Source of the DNA: Pseudomonadota bacterium | GTDB taxonomy: Bacteria; Pseudomonadota; Gammaproteobacteria; Burkholderiales; Burkholderiaceae_B | Length of the DNA: 34,082 bases | NCBI GenBank assembly: GCA_023440825.1 | Contig: JAEXRL010000015.1 | Span: 1-34,082, forward strand | Direction: 5' to 3' | Shown: positions 24,484 to 32,362 of the stretch, in pieces | Position numbering within the stretch: the stretch's first letter is position 1 | How the letters are laid out: the number at the start of each line of letters is the position of its first letter | Notes under the pieces: generated by a model | Seen by the model: the letters and a program-made list of their open reading frames with translations, nothing else | Databases searched by the model: none | Told to the model about the DNA's origin: nothing | Made by a program: the position numbers and the translations under genes

Positions 24484-24507
24484 TAAAATTGTCTAGGTAC
24501 AATTTTA
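24484..24507. promoter_or_regulatory. Second inverted repeat, IclR operator candidate
   Basis: TAAAATTGT and ACAATTTTA form perfect 9-bp arms around CTAGGT. It lies just upstream of the -35 box of the CoA operon promoter and about 255 bases before the divergent exporter gene. Arm length and spacing suit a dimeric winged-helix regulator. Confidence 0.55.
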
Positions 24508-24761
24508 TTTGGTGGTGTTTTATGGCATTAGAGCGAAACGCTACAAAGCGCTTTGAGGGCTTGCAGCATAAATTCTTCGTGTTAATAGGGCGGGGCTTCT
24601 GAGGTGCCTTGATCCCGTGAGCGCACACAACAGGCTTGTGCTAAGCCTTTCGGCGATTGCTTTACCCGGTACTGGGCTTGACGCTTTACTATGCGCTGGA
24701 TCAGAATGCGTTCTTTGTTATTGTGTTTTTGTATTAGCGTGTGCGGTAAACCGGAGAGAGT
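24508..24761. other. Intergenic part between divergent CoA operon and exporter gene
   Basis: I see no convincing gene here. A 12-bp perfect palindrome CAAAGCGCTTTG lies at 24544-24555. The exporter gene has GGAGAGA before its GTG start. No strong plus-strand -35/-10 pair is evident. Confidence 0.4.
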
Positions 24762-25388
24762 GTGTTTGATTTTTCGTCTATGCTGACTTTTGTCGTTGTG
24801 GTACTGGGCTTGTTTTTAGTGCCTGGGCCGGCTGTGCTACTTGTTTTTACCAGTACTGCCCAGGGCGGGCGTAAGGTAGGAGTGATGACAGGTCTTGGTA
24901 TTGCCACGGGTGACTTTATTCATACCGTATGCGCTGCCGTCGGTTTATCTGCTGTGTTGATGACTTCAGCGTTGGCGTTCACAGTGATTAAAGTGGTGGG
25001 TGCGGCTTACTTGATCTATTTGGGAATTCGCGCCATTTTGGCTAAGCAGGGAGATGCAGTAGCTGTACGTGTGCAGCCCATGTCGCCAGTAAATGCGTAT
25101 TTACAGGCTGTGCCGGCTGAGCTATTGAATCCTAAAACTGCCTTGTTTTTTCTAGCGTTTATGCCTCAATTTGTCGATCCCAGTAAAGGCTCGGCTTTAT
25201 TGCAGTTTGGTGTGCTAGGTCTGGTTTTTGTAGTGATGAGCTCACTGTATACCACCTGCATTGCTTTTTCGGTTCGTCCGCTGGGGCGATTGCTAAAAAA
25301 CCTGTCTTGCTTGCAGCGTTGGCAGGGCAAGATTATCGGCTCGATGTTTATTGGTTTAGGTCTTAAGCTTGCGTTTCAACAGCGCTAG
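24762..25388 (+). CDS. LysE/RhtB-family exporter
   Basis: This 208-residue integral membrane protein of the LysE/RhtB family is predicted to export amino acids or related metabolites with proton exchange. It has about six hydrophobic segments. The family signature VPGPAVLLVFTSTAQGGRKVG (part of about 20-40) is followed by GLGIATGDFIHT, and AYLIYLGI leads to the LLNPKTALFFLAFMPQFVDP block typical of RhtB proteins. The start is a GTG at 24762 preceded by GGAGAGA. It is transcribed divergently from the CoA operon. The substrate is not predictable; the context gives no direct amino-acid link. Confidence 0.92.
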   Translation: MFDFSSMLTFVVVVLGLFLVPGPAVLLVFTSTAQGGRKVGVMTGLGIATGDFIHTVCAAVGLSAVLMTSALAFTVIKVVGAAYLIYLGIRAILAKQGDAVAVRVQPMSPVNAYLQAVPAELLNPKTALFFLAFMPQFVDPSKGSALLQFGVLGLVFVVMSSLYTTCIAFSVRPLGRLLKNLSCLQRWQGKIIGSMFIGLGLKLAFQQR

Positions 25389-25513
25389 CTGATCCGCGTA
25401 GTGTGTTTTTTTACGCAGGCTAAGAATCAGACCCAAGGGAGATCAATAGATGGGCCTTGATCATGTCCTTAGCTAGGCGATTGCGATATAAGGCCTGTAG
25501 CCCTGGGGCGGGG

Positions 25514-26236
25514 TTACCATAGTGTAGACAGTATAGGGTTGAGTTGCTCTCCTACATGGTACGCAACGCGAGGAAATAAGGTTTCCTGTGGATTGCGCTG
25601 CTCTCTTTCTACTTCCCATCCAAAACCGTAATACACTTTTTTTGGGCTTGCCCAATATATTTGTCCGTCTTTTGTGACCACAAAGGTCTGGGTAAAGTAA
25701 TGATGGGAAGTCGGCTTGTCTTCGTTGATGCTGTAGTAATACATCCAGCTTGTAGTCCAAAAAACTACTGTGAGTGCATAGGCGAAATCGCCAGAGGCAT
25801 GGAGTGATTGCTGTAGATAGCTAGTATGGCTTCTTAATTTATTTTCATAACAAGCAAAAAACTGTAGTGCCTCTTGCTCCACCACGTGAGCTTTGGCATA
25901 TATGTCTGTTTCCTCATAGTTGCAGTCCCATTTTTGGATGATTTGCTCGGCAGGGCGAACGTTGTAGCTGCTGAGCTCTTCTTGTATGAGCTTGCGGAGG
26001 TGTCTTCTAGTCTGAGAGTCACTTAAAGAGCCGGTTTCAAAATCAAAAAAACCTGGGCCATTGGACATGCCTTGGTAGAGCTCAAAAATGACTGTTTTAG
26101 TGGCAGGAGAGCTGCTTGTTTGCTGCGTCCAAGCTAAGCTTGGGCTGCCTAGGCATAGCAGTAAGCAGAGCAAGGCGGGCATAAGCGTTTTACCTGTGGC
26201 TAACACAGCTTGCTTGATGTGATGGCTAGTCTGCAT
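25514..26236 (-). CDS. Exported protein of unknown function, coupled to small Cys-rich partner
   Basis: I do not recognise this protein. From the ATG at 26236 it has 240 residues. A basic N-terminus (about 1-16) precedes a leucine-rich signal core (LMPALLCLLLCLG) and a likely cleavage before TQQTSS. The mature part has one Cys in KWDCNYEE and another in FFACYENK, which could form a disulfide. The C-terminal half is aromatic and strand-like (VVFWTTSWMYYYS, then VVTKDGQIYWASPKKVYYGF). The frame extends to 26293 without a signal-like start. The chosen ATG overlaps the stop codon of the 83-residue secreted protein upstream by 11 bases, indicating one transcript and coupled translation. It probably acts in the periplasm or outside the cell with that partner. 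Confidence 0.72.
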   Translation of the reverse strand: MQTSHHIKQAVLATGKTLMPALLCLLLCLGSPSLAWTQQTSSSPATKTVIFELYQGMSNGPGFFDFETGSLSDSQTRRHLRKLIQEELSSYNVRPAEQIIQKWDCNYEETDIYAKAHVVEQEALQFFACYENKLRSHTSYLQQSLHASGDFAYALTVVFWTTSWMYYYSINEDKPTSHHYFTQTFVVTKDGQIYWASPKKVYYGFGWEVEREQRNPQETLFPRVAYHVGEQLNPILSTLW

Positions 26237-26477
26237 AGGATACCGTGACCAAACATTCCCACCCAATCGACGTTTGGGAGCATTGGCATTCACTGATACT
26301 TATTACCTTTTTCCAGGGCATGGTTTGGGCGGTGTAGTTGGCAGTGTTCAACGCGGTCTGACAAGCATCCGTTCTTGAGTGACCGTTAGCTGTGAAGGAT
26401 TGATATTGGGCAGCGCTTACAGCGCTGGCAAGCAAGAGTGCCAGTACGGCGAATACATATCGTTTTTTCGTGTTCAT
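26226..26477 (-). CDS. Small secreted protein with four cysteines, unknown function
   Basis: This 83-residue protein begins MNTKKR, followed by a signal core (FAVLALLLASAVSA) and probable cleavage before AQYQSF. The mature part of about 60 residues has four cysteines (TDACQ, SECQCS, WECLV), consistent with two disulfides in the periplasm. The frame could start at a GTG at 26486, but the ATG at 26477 has GGGTGG at suitable distance. The stop codon overlaps the start of the downstream 240-residue exported protein by 11 bases. I know no family for it; the two together look like a coupled secreted pair. Confidence 0.7.
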   Translation of the reverse strand: MNTKKRYVFAVLALLLASAVSAAQYQSFTANGHSRTDACQTALNTANYTAQTMPWKKVISISECQCSQTSIGWECLVTVSYAD

Positions 26478-26769
26478 AGCAGCCACCCATAAATTAAATT
26501 ACTTGAGTGGCTATCGTAAGTATGAGCTGAAAGCTTGTCTCTACCCCGTTTAGGGGGGGAGAAAGCATAGGCCTAAAGGATTTTTTGAATTATTCTTGAA
26601 GTTTTTATGCTTCAGGCGTCTAGCGTGTAATATTTTTTCTGTATCGCTAGGCTTGGGGGAAATGATGGGTGTCAGCACTGTGTTTTGCCGCGCAGCGCAC
26701 GACCTATCCTAAGCAAACACCCCTGAAGAAAATTGTCGGGATGTTTGCTGTGAGCACTCTCTTTTTACA
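26478..26769. other. Intergenic stretch before the secreted pair
   Basis: No gene is visible. AGCAAACA at 26712-26719 and TGTTTGCT at 26742-26749, with an inner CCC/GGG, form a hairpin 21 bases past the stop of the 90-residue protein gene. It may act as a terminator, though no uridine run follows. The leader of the secreted pair occupies the low-coordinate half. Confidence 0.4.
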
Positions 26770-27042
26770 CTATTGAGTGATAGAGGGGAGAGATTTCATG
26801 AGGGACTCTGATGCAAGCACTGCGCGACGCGCCTGCTCGTGCTGATCATGCAATGAGAGATAGCGTGCTTCTTTTTCACTATCCCGTTGTGCAATGCCCT
26901 TAAAAGATTTCTCTAGGTAGTTTGCGTACCAAATAGAGTCGTCTGCTGACATGCCTACAAAAACCAGCTTTTCATTCTGGTCTTCAGTCAAGGCACGAAT
27001 TTCCAATAAATACGCCCGTTCACGGGGCTGAAGTTCTAACAT
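26770..27042 (-). CDS. Small helical cytoplasmic protein, unknown function (90 aa)
   Basis: I do not recognise this 90-residue protein. It has no signal peptide, no membrane segment and no cysteine, and is rich in Glu, Arg, Lys and Leu with long predicted helices (PRERAYLLEIRALTEDQNEK, then YANYLEKSF, then EKEARYLSLHDQHEQARRAV). That it is real is supported by an excellent AAGGAG seven bases or so before the ATG and by a hairpin after its stop codon. It stands alone, divergent from the autotransporter gene about 500 bases away. Confidence 0.68.
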   Translation of the reverse strand: MLELQPRERAYLLEIRALTEDQNEKLVFVGMSADDSIWYANYLEKSFKGIAQRDSEKEARYLSLHDQHEQARRAVLASESLMKSLPSITQ

Positions 27043-27539
27043 AAGGCTCCTTAATGAGCCCTTATTGTAGTCTGCTTTGCAGTGCGACTTCAGAGCAGGG
27101 CTGTTTGGCTAGGCTTTAGCTTGAAAATGAGCCAACTGGAAGTTGCTGGCTGGTTGTTAACAGCAGAGTTGACGTGGGTGGAGTGGCATAGATAATAAAA
27201 ACACATTCAGCCTGTTTGCTAGACAAGGAACTAAGGATGCCGGCACCAACTATATAGTGCTTTTATGCCTACTTTTAATGTGGGGTTTTTGATAGAGAAT
27301 TGGCTGCTGTTATAGATTGAGAATCGAATTTATTCTTTCTTTTTTCTTTCTTTATTTTTGTATCTATTTGCTGTTTCTTTTCCTTGTTTTTTGTTTCATT
27401 TAGTATGTTTGTGTTTTTTTATAGATGAATTTTGTTGTGTTCTTATAAGATTTTAATATTCTTTATTACTATTCTTGAGGTTTGCTTGCAATTCATGTAG
27501 GGTTTTAGACATATTCATTACAGAAACGCGAGGCATGCT
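27043..27539. other. Long T-rich leader region of the autotransporter gene
   Basis: There is no gene in this 497-base stretch. A possible plus-strand promoter is TTGACG (27169-27174) with GATAAT (27191-27196) after 16 bases. From about 27331 to 27420 the plus strand is almost pure pyrimidine with many T runs, including a run of six at 27340-27345 and seven at 27414-27420. GAGG lies seven bases before the autotransporter ATG. Confidence 0.4.
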
Positions 27540-30248
27540 ATGCATAAGTATTTCGCAGTAATGGTAGTAACCCTGGGTGGGGTGTCTGTACAGGCAGCAG
27601 ATTGTACTGTCACTGGCAATACAGTCACCTGTGGGCCTGGGGAGACTTATGCTCCAGGTAATCATAATAATAAGCCACTAGACACGTATGAGCAGGTTGT
27701 GTTGCATAGAACTGCGGCTAATACACATGGATATGTTCAATACTCTAATAAAACGTTTTTTAAGGATGTCCTGGTTACAGTAGAGGGGAGCCGGGGCGAT
27801 GGCATCACATTAAGAAATTTCGGACCCGAAGCTGATTTTGATAATTTAACGGTTAATGCCTTGGGGTTCAGTGGTGATGGTATCAATCTGGGCCGTGACA
27901 ACTCTTCGGGGCGGGTAAGAGTACATAAAAGCGCTACCATTAATTCTGCGCAGGGTATGGGTGTGCGATCGGTTTCGGCAGAGGGGAGCCCAGGCGATCA
28001 CATTATCACTTTTAATGGCAGTTCGACTATCAGCACACAAAGTGCGGGAAGTGACGATGCTGGGCATGCGGTTTTTGCCGGTACTCAAAGCAAAGGCTGC
28101 GGTCCGTTCGGCCTACCCCTTTTCGATTGTAAAGCGGTCAGCCGCGGTGAGGTTCATCTGCTAGGGGGTGAAGCGAATCAACATGTTGTCGAGACGGCCG
28201 GGGCAAAAGCCCACGGACTGTATGCGTCAGGGCGCGGCAGTATTATTGCCGATAATATCTCCGTGACTACGCAAGCAGATCAAGCACATGGCATCTTTGC
28301 TGAGCGTGTAAATGATGATTTTTATCGTACATCGCAGGATCAAGGTTCTCAAGACTATGCGGGCAATGTAGAGTTGCGCGGTGATGTGCAGATCACTATT
28401 GCAGGCCTTGGGTCATATGCCTTGATGGCCGATAGCAAGTCCGCTCAGTCTGGGGTCGACTCAGAGGGAAATATAGCCTCAATTCGTTCATTTGATAGCT
28501 CTACCGGTAGTGTAGTAGCCGATAAGCTCTATCGTATTCAAGGTGATCTGTATGCAACCAACTCAGGCTTGATCGACGTGAGTATGGGCGCGGGGAGCCA
28601 GTTTACCGGTTCTACTCTTATTGATAACAATGGGGTAATGAATTTGCACATGGCGGGCCCGAATAGTGTCTGGCATCTTACGGGGAACTCTAGTCTTTCA
28701 GCATTGACCTTGTCCCAAGGGGCGCGATTAAATCCCATATCCTCTGCTAGTCCTGCCCTCTCTAGTCATACAGTGCAGGGTAAGGTCATTAATAATGCGG
28801 GTTTAATCAGTTTAGCAAGCAATTCGCTGGTGGGTGACACCTTAACTATTGATGGTGACTATGTAAGTGATCAGGGCCAAGTAACGCTTAATACCTTTTT
28901 GAGCGATGATAATTCCCCAGTAGATAAGCTGGTGGTAACAGGGGATGCTTCAGGGCACGGAGTTGTAAGGCTAGCTGACTTGGGTGGTGCTGGAGGTGTC
29001 ACCGATCAGGGCATACAGCTTATTCAAATACAGGGGCGCTCTAATGCGAATTTTAAGCTTGAGGGCGACTACATACACCAAGGAGAGCAAGCGGTAGTGG
29101 TGGGTGCCTATGCATATAAGCTTCGCAAAGGGGAGGAGACGAATCTAGGTGATGGTCACTGGTATTTGCTATCTGATTTAAAACCACAGCCAGATCCAGA
29201 CCCAACTCCGGATCCAAAGCCTGAACCTCCACCACCGCCCAAACCTAAACCTCAGCCCAACTATCATGCGGGTACACCTGCTTACGAGGTTTATCCACAA
29301 TTATTGTTAGCGCTTAATGCTTTACCGACTCTACGACAGCGATTGGGCGAGCGGTATTGGAATCCAGCTAGTGGCAGTGAACCCGCGGCGTTTAATGCTA
29401 GTGATGCAAAGCAAGGCCCATGGATTCGTGTTGCGGCGGGTCATGAGAAGATTAAGCCCCGCATTTCGACTACTCAGTCCACATATAAGTACGATAATTT
29501 TTCTATGCAGGCTGGGGTAGATAAAGTCGTGGCGCAAAGTCCAACTGCTCAGGTATTGGCTGGCCTGAGCGTGTTGTATGGACATACGCAAGCAGACCTG
29601 TATTCTGTGCATAGCAATGGTGACATTAAAACAGACAGTTATGGGGTCGCGGCTAACCTGACATGGCATGGCGGTCGTGGTTTTTATATTGATGCGCAGG
29701 CTCAAAAAAATTGGTTTGAGAGCAGGTTATATTCTGCTTTAGGCCATAAAGACTTAAGCCAGGGTAAGAATAGAGGGCATGGGTATGCTATGTCTGTAGA
29801 GGCTGGCAAAAGTATTTATGTCAGTGATACCTTGTCCATTACCCCTCAAGCACAATTGCAGTACAACAAGGTGACTTTTAATGACTTTTCTACGCAATGG
29901 CAAACGTCTCGTTCACGGGTTTCTTACGCCAAGGGCGATAGTGTATTGGCTCGTTTAGGTCTTAGTGTTGATTACCAGCAAGACTTAGACGATGGAAGTG
30001 CTACCAAACTGTACGGCGTTTTTAATATTTATAATGAATTCACCGGAAAAACCAAAGTTAAGGTCGCATCAACGTACCTATCAAATCAAAGTGAAAGGCT
30101 GACAGGTAGTGTAGGCGTGGGTGGCTTGTATAGCTGGAACGATGGAAGGTATGCCATATACGGCGAAGGGTCCGTTAGCACCAGTCTGAGGCATTTTTCT
30201 GATAGTTATGGTTATCGGGGGAGCATTGGGGTGAGGCTTTTATGGTGA
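27540..30248 (+). CDS. Autotransporter (type Va), pertactin-like passenger and beta-barrel
   Basis: This 902-residue outer-membrane autotransporter has a short signal peptide ending near VQA19. A passenger of about 530 residues with beta-helix character follows. It carries repeated SxGDGI-type strands, an RGD at residues 85-87, and Cys pairs near the start (CTVTGNTVTC) and around residues 184-197. A Pro/Lys/Asp-rich linker (about 550-575, PDPDPTPDPKPEPPPPPKPK) leads to the C-terminal translocator barrel of about 278 residues (from GPWIRVAAGHEKI near 625), ending in the terminal Trp of GVRLLW. This layout matches pertactin/AIDA-type proteins, probably an adhesin. No protease triad is evident. 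GAGG precedes the ATG. It stands alone after a long leader and is followed by a strong hairpin. Confidence 0.94.
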   Translation: MHKYFAVMVVTLGGVSVQAADCTVTGNTVTCGPGETYAPGNHNNKPLDTYEQVVLHRTAANTHGYVQYSNKTFFKDVLVTVEGSRGDGITLRNFGPEADFDNLTVNALGFSGDGINLGRDNSSGRVRVHKSATINSAQGMGVRSVSAEGSPGDHIITFNGSSTISTQSAGSDDAGHAVFAGTQSKGCGPFGLPLFDCKAVSRGEVHLLGGEANQHVVETAGAKAHGLYASGRGSIIADNISVTTQADQAHGIFAERVNDDFYRTSQDQGSQDYAGNVELRGDVQITIAGLGSYALMADSKSAQSGVDSEGNIASIRSFDSSTGSVVADKLYRIQGDLYATNSGLIDVSMGAGSQFTGSTLIDNNGVMNLHMAGPNSVWHLTGNSSLSALTLSQGARLNPISSASPALSSHTVQGKVINNAGLISLASNSLVGDTLTIDGDYVSDQGQVTLNTFLSDDNSPVDKLVVTGDASGHGVVRLADLGGAGGVTDQGIQLIQIQGRSNANFKLEGDYIHQGEQAVVVGAYAYKLRKGEETNLGDGHWYLLSDLKPQPDPDPTPDPKPEPPPPPKPKPQPNYHAGTPAYEVYPQLLLALNALPTLRQRLGERYWNPASGSEPAAFNASDAKQGPWIRVAAGHEKIKPRISTTQSTYKYDNFSMQAGVDKVVAQSPTAQVLAGLSVLYGHTQADLYSVHSNGDIKTDSYGVAANLTWHGGRGFYIDAQAQKNWFESRLYSALGHKDLSQGKNRGHGYAMSVEAGKSIYVSDTLSITPQAQLQYNKVTFNDFSTQWQTSRSRVSYAKGDSVLARLGLSVDYQQDLDDGSATKLYGVFNIYNEFTGKTKVKVASTYLSNQSERLTGSVGVGGLYSWNDGRYAIYGEGSVSTSLRHFSDSYGYRGSIGVRLLW

Positions 30249-30372
30249 CCCAGTGTATTTGCATAGCTGGCACGTTTAGGTGAGGCGCTAAAGTCTTGAT
30301 ATGGGCCTCAGGCGCTCCAAGATGCACCCAGCTCCTTAAAAAATGATTTAATGCACTACTAGCTGCTTTGAC

Positions 30373-30403
30373 ACGATGGCTAGCCCTAAAGGCTAGCCAT
30401 TGT
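30373..30403. terminator. Strong hairpin downstream of the autotransporter gene
   Basis: ATGGCTAGCC and GGCTAGCCAT are perfect 10-bp arms around CTAAA. The stem extends by three more pairs, including one G-T. No uridine run follows on either strand, so termination is likely but unproven. It separates the autotransporter from the channel gene. Confidence 0.5.
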
Positions 30404-30503
30404 CGTCACTAAGATGGCTGGTGTGTCCAATGTAGTGTTTGGTTTTGTACGATACGCTACTTTAATAACAATATTTTTATCGTCCCAGCCTGTATGGTGA
30501 GCA

Positions 30504-31235
30504 ATGAAACCTATTAGCCCGGCGCGAGCCTTAAAAATCAAAAACATACTCAATATTTTGGCGGTTATCGCCTCTGTGTTTTTGATCACTAGCATCTCGT
30601 TGGAAACGTTTGGGGAGGACCCATTCGTTGAGAAAAGCATTTACTCAGATATTCAGCTTTTTATCTGCGTGTATTTTTTGTTTGATTTTTTAGTGTTGCT
30701 GTATCTGTCAGACCAAAAATGGAAGTTTTTTAGACGCTATTTTTTCATCTTGCTGATGGCTGTTCCTTACTTGTCCTTGATTTCAAAAATGAACTATCAA
30801 CTGACTCAGGAGCAAGTCTATTTTATGCGTTTGATGCCTTTGCTGCGAGGTGCGGCAGCGTTGGTCTTGATCGTCTCGATTATTGTTCAAAATAATACTA
30901 CGGCGCTGTTTGTTTCTTATTTGATTTTTTTGGCAGCGATTATTTATTTTTTAACCTTGATTTTCTTTGTGGTCGAGCATGGCAACAACCCCGAGGTGAA
31001 AAGCTACGCGGATTCTTTATGGTGGGCGGCAATGACGGTGACTACGCTTGGCTCTAATATTTTACCCATTACGGTTGCCGGTAAAATTATTACGGCATCC
31101 ATGGCAATGGTAGGGCTTACCATCTTTCCCATTTTTACCGCTTATATGACTACCGTCGTGAACGGCATTGCGCAGCGCGAATTTTTGGCGAATCAGTCTT
31201 CGAAGAAATCAAAAAAAGCGACGCCTGCTCAGTAA
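30504..31235 (+). CDS. Six-TM potassium-channel-like protein with atypical filter
   Basis: This 243-residue inner-membrane protein resembles a voltage-gated-ion-channel-type subunit. Segments are about 14-34, 48-68, 75-92, an S4-like stretch with MRLMPLLRG (109-117), a long S5 (about 134-158), a pore helix SLWWAAMTVTTLGS (about 171-184) and S6 (about 192-215). The filter is TTLGSN instead of the potassium signature TVGYGD, so selectivity is uncertain; close bacterial relatives with TTxGS are annotated as ion channels. There is no cytoplasmic RCK or nucleotide-binding domain, only a Lys/Ser-rich tail. GGTGAG precedes the ATG. It seems to be a single-gene unit. Confidence 0.8.
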   Translation: MKPISPARALKIKNILNILAVIASVFLITSISLETFGEDPFVEKSIYSDIQLFICVYFLFDFLVLLYLSDQKWKFFRRYFFILLMAVPYLSLISKMNYQLTQEQVYFMRLMPLLRGAAALVLIVSIIVQNNTTALFVSYLIFLAAIIYFLTLIFFVVEHGNNPEVKSYADSLWWAAMTVTTLGSNILPITVAGKIITASMAMVGLTIFPIFTAYMTTVVNGIAQREFLANQSSKKSKKATPAQ

Positions 31236-31349
31236 TGGGCGTGTGATCTGCGGTTTGTATGGGTATGAGCCTAGCTAAGTAGATAGTGGGTATTAAGTAG
31301 GGCATACTGTGGCTTCCAGTCAAATGAGGCCATGGTGCCGGGTTTACGT

Positions 31350-31679
31350 ATGCAGATTTCTAACTTACCTTTTGGTACCGTTAATTGGGCGGAAGTGGAG
31401 CCTACAGAGCACAAGGGCGAGCAGGGTGTTGCGTATTGGCGCACCCGTCAGTTCGGCCCTATTCGTGTTCGTATGGTTGAGTACAGCGCGGGATATTTTG
31501 CTGATCACTGGTGCTCTAAAGGCCATATTTTATTTTGCTTGGAAGGTAAACTGGAAACGGAGTTGGCCGATGGCAGACGGTTTGTGTTGACGCCAGGCAT
31601 GTCCTATCAGGTGGCCGATGATGCTGAGCCGCATCGTTCGATGACTTCGACAGGCGCTAAATTATTCATAGTTGATTAA
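31350..31679 (+). CDS. DHCW-motif cupin fold protein
   Basis: This small single-domain cupin of 109 residues has the hallmark Asp-His-Trp-Cys in GYFADHWCSKGHILFCLEG, with His residues that may bind a metal, and the C-terminal strand PGMSYQVADDAEPHRS. Family members are cytoplasmic and of unknown enzymatic role. The frame also allows an ATG at 31332 with GAGG only two bases away. The ATG at 31350 (MQISNLPFG) matches the usual family start better. Its stop codon is followed after about 20 bases by a hairpin. It does not seem to form an operon with the channel or the OB-fold gene. Confidence 0.88.
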   Translation: MQISNLPFGTVNWAEVEPTEHKGEQGVAYWRTRQFGPIRVRMVEYSAGYFADHWCSKGHILFCLEGKLETELADGRRFVLTPGMSYQVADDAEPHRSMTSTGAKLFIVD

Positions 31680-31697
31680 ACGAAACAGTTCGGCCGG

Positions 31698-31720
31698 GCC
31701 ACGCATGTACATTGCGTGGC
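31698..31720. terminator. Hairpin after the cupin gene
   Basis: GCCACGCA and TGCGTGGC form perfect 8-bp arms around TGTACAT, 18 bases past the cupin stop codon. No T run follows, so it is at most a weak terminator. Confidence 0.4.
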
Positions 31721-31813
31721 GGTTCACCTGGGCTACAGTGCTGCGTCCATCTTTTCTTGTCCGTTAAAAAAATTGCTTTATGATGGCAGGACGACCATAA
31801 ATGGAGTCTTGTA

Positions 31814-32176
31814 ATGAAAATGAACTTTTCAGGCGCCGCATTCAGCTTAGTTGCTACCTTTGCATTTGGATCAGTCGCTCATGCCCAATATACGGGGCCT
31901 TCTCATACTGCAGCCGTCAGTGTTGAGGAAATCCTGAAGAATCCTGTGGACGATCAAGAGGTACGTTTAGAAGGGCATTTGCTGCGTAAGTTAAGCGCAA
32001 AAACCTATGTTTTTTCTGATGGTACAGCTGAAATTGTCGCTGAAATCAAGCCCAAGCGTTTTGAGGGCGTAGCAGAAATCAATGAGAAAACGAAGGTGGA
32101 AATCACTGGAGAGGTGGACACTAGTCTGTACCGGGCGCCAGAAATCGAGGTCGACCTGATACGTATTGTGCAATAA
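31814..32176 (+). CDS. YgiW/YdeI-family periplasmic OB-fold stress protein
   Basis: This 120-residue exported protein has a signal peptide ending AHA24 and a mature start QYTGPS. The bacterial OB-fold (BOF) domain spans about residues 35-119, with VEEILKNPVDDQEVRLEGHL and FSDGTAEIVAEI as family signatures and EVDLIRI as the last strand. YgiW/YdeI-type proteins act in the periplasm in stress tolerance and are often induced by two-component systems. GGAG precedes the ATG at slightly long distance. A strong hairpin lies just after the stop codon, so it is probably a single-gene transcript. Confidence 0.92.
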   Translation: MKMNFSGAAFSLVATFAFGSVAHAQYTGPSHTAAVSVEEILKNPVDDQEVRLEGHLLRKLSAKTYVFSDGTAEIVAEIKPKRFEGVAEINEKTKVEITGEVDTSLYRAPEIEVDLIRIVQ

Positions 32177-32177
32177 G

Positions 32178-32220
32178 TAGCCAAGCGCTCAGTGAGGGCC
32201 GGTGACCTCACTGATGGCTA
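32178..32220 (+). terminator. Hairpin after the YgiW-type gene
   Basis: TAGCCA/TGGCTA and, inside it, TCAGTGAGG/CCTCACTGA form a long two-part stem directly after the stop codon. It lacks a uridine tail, so a role in mRNA stability is equally possible. Confidence 0.45.
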
Positions 32221-32325
32221 ACTATGTGATGAATACGCTACAGCTTGCAGCACTACAGAGCAAATAATGCGCATGATGGGGTGAAAAGGCTATCTAAATC
32301 TCCAAAAAACGGGCATAGTTTGCTT

Positions 32326-32341
32326 AGGGAAATTTTTCCCT
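32326..32341. promoter_or_regulatory. Palindrome in the cold-shock gene leader
   Basis: AGGGAAATTTTTCCCT has perfect 7-bp arms around two bases and ends 21 bases before the TTG start of the cold-shock gene. It could be an operator or an RNA hairpin that masks the ribosome-binding site at low or normal temperature. Confidence 0.4.
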
Positions 32342-32362
32342 TGAATAATTAGGACTTTTATT

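Noticed and set aside
24392..24628. Minus-strand frame of 78 codons upstream of the CoA ligase
   Set aside because: It covers the promoter and both inverted repeats, and has no ribosome-binding site or recognisable sequence.
25473..25760. Minus-strand frame of 95 codons overlapping the secreted protein
   Set aside because: It overlaps in another frame the 240-residue protein that has a signal peptide and a coupled start; no domain is visible.
31309..31590. Plus-strand frame of 93 codons overlapping the cupin gene
   Set aside because: It is the +2 shadow of the DHCW cupin; the conserved ADHWC motif is in the other frame.
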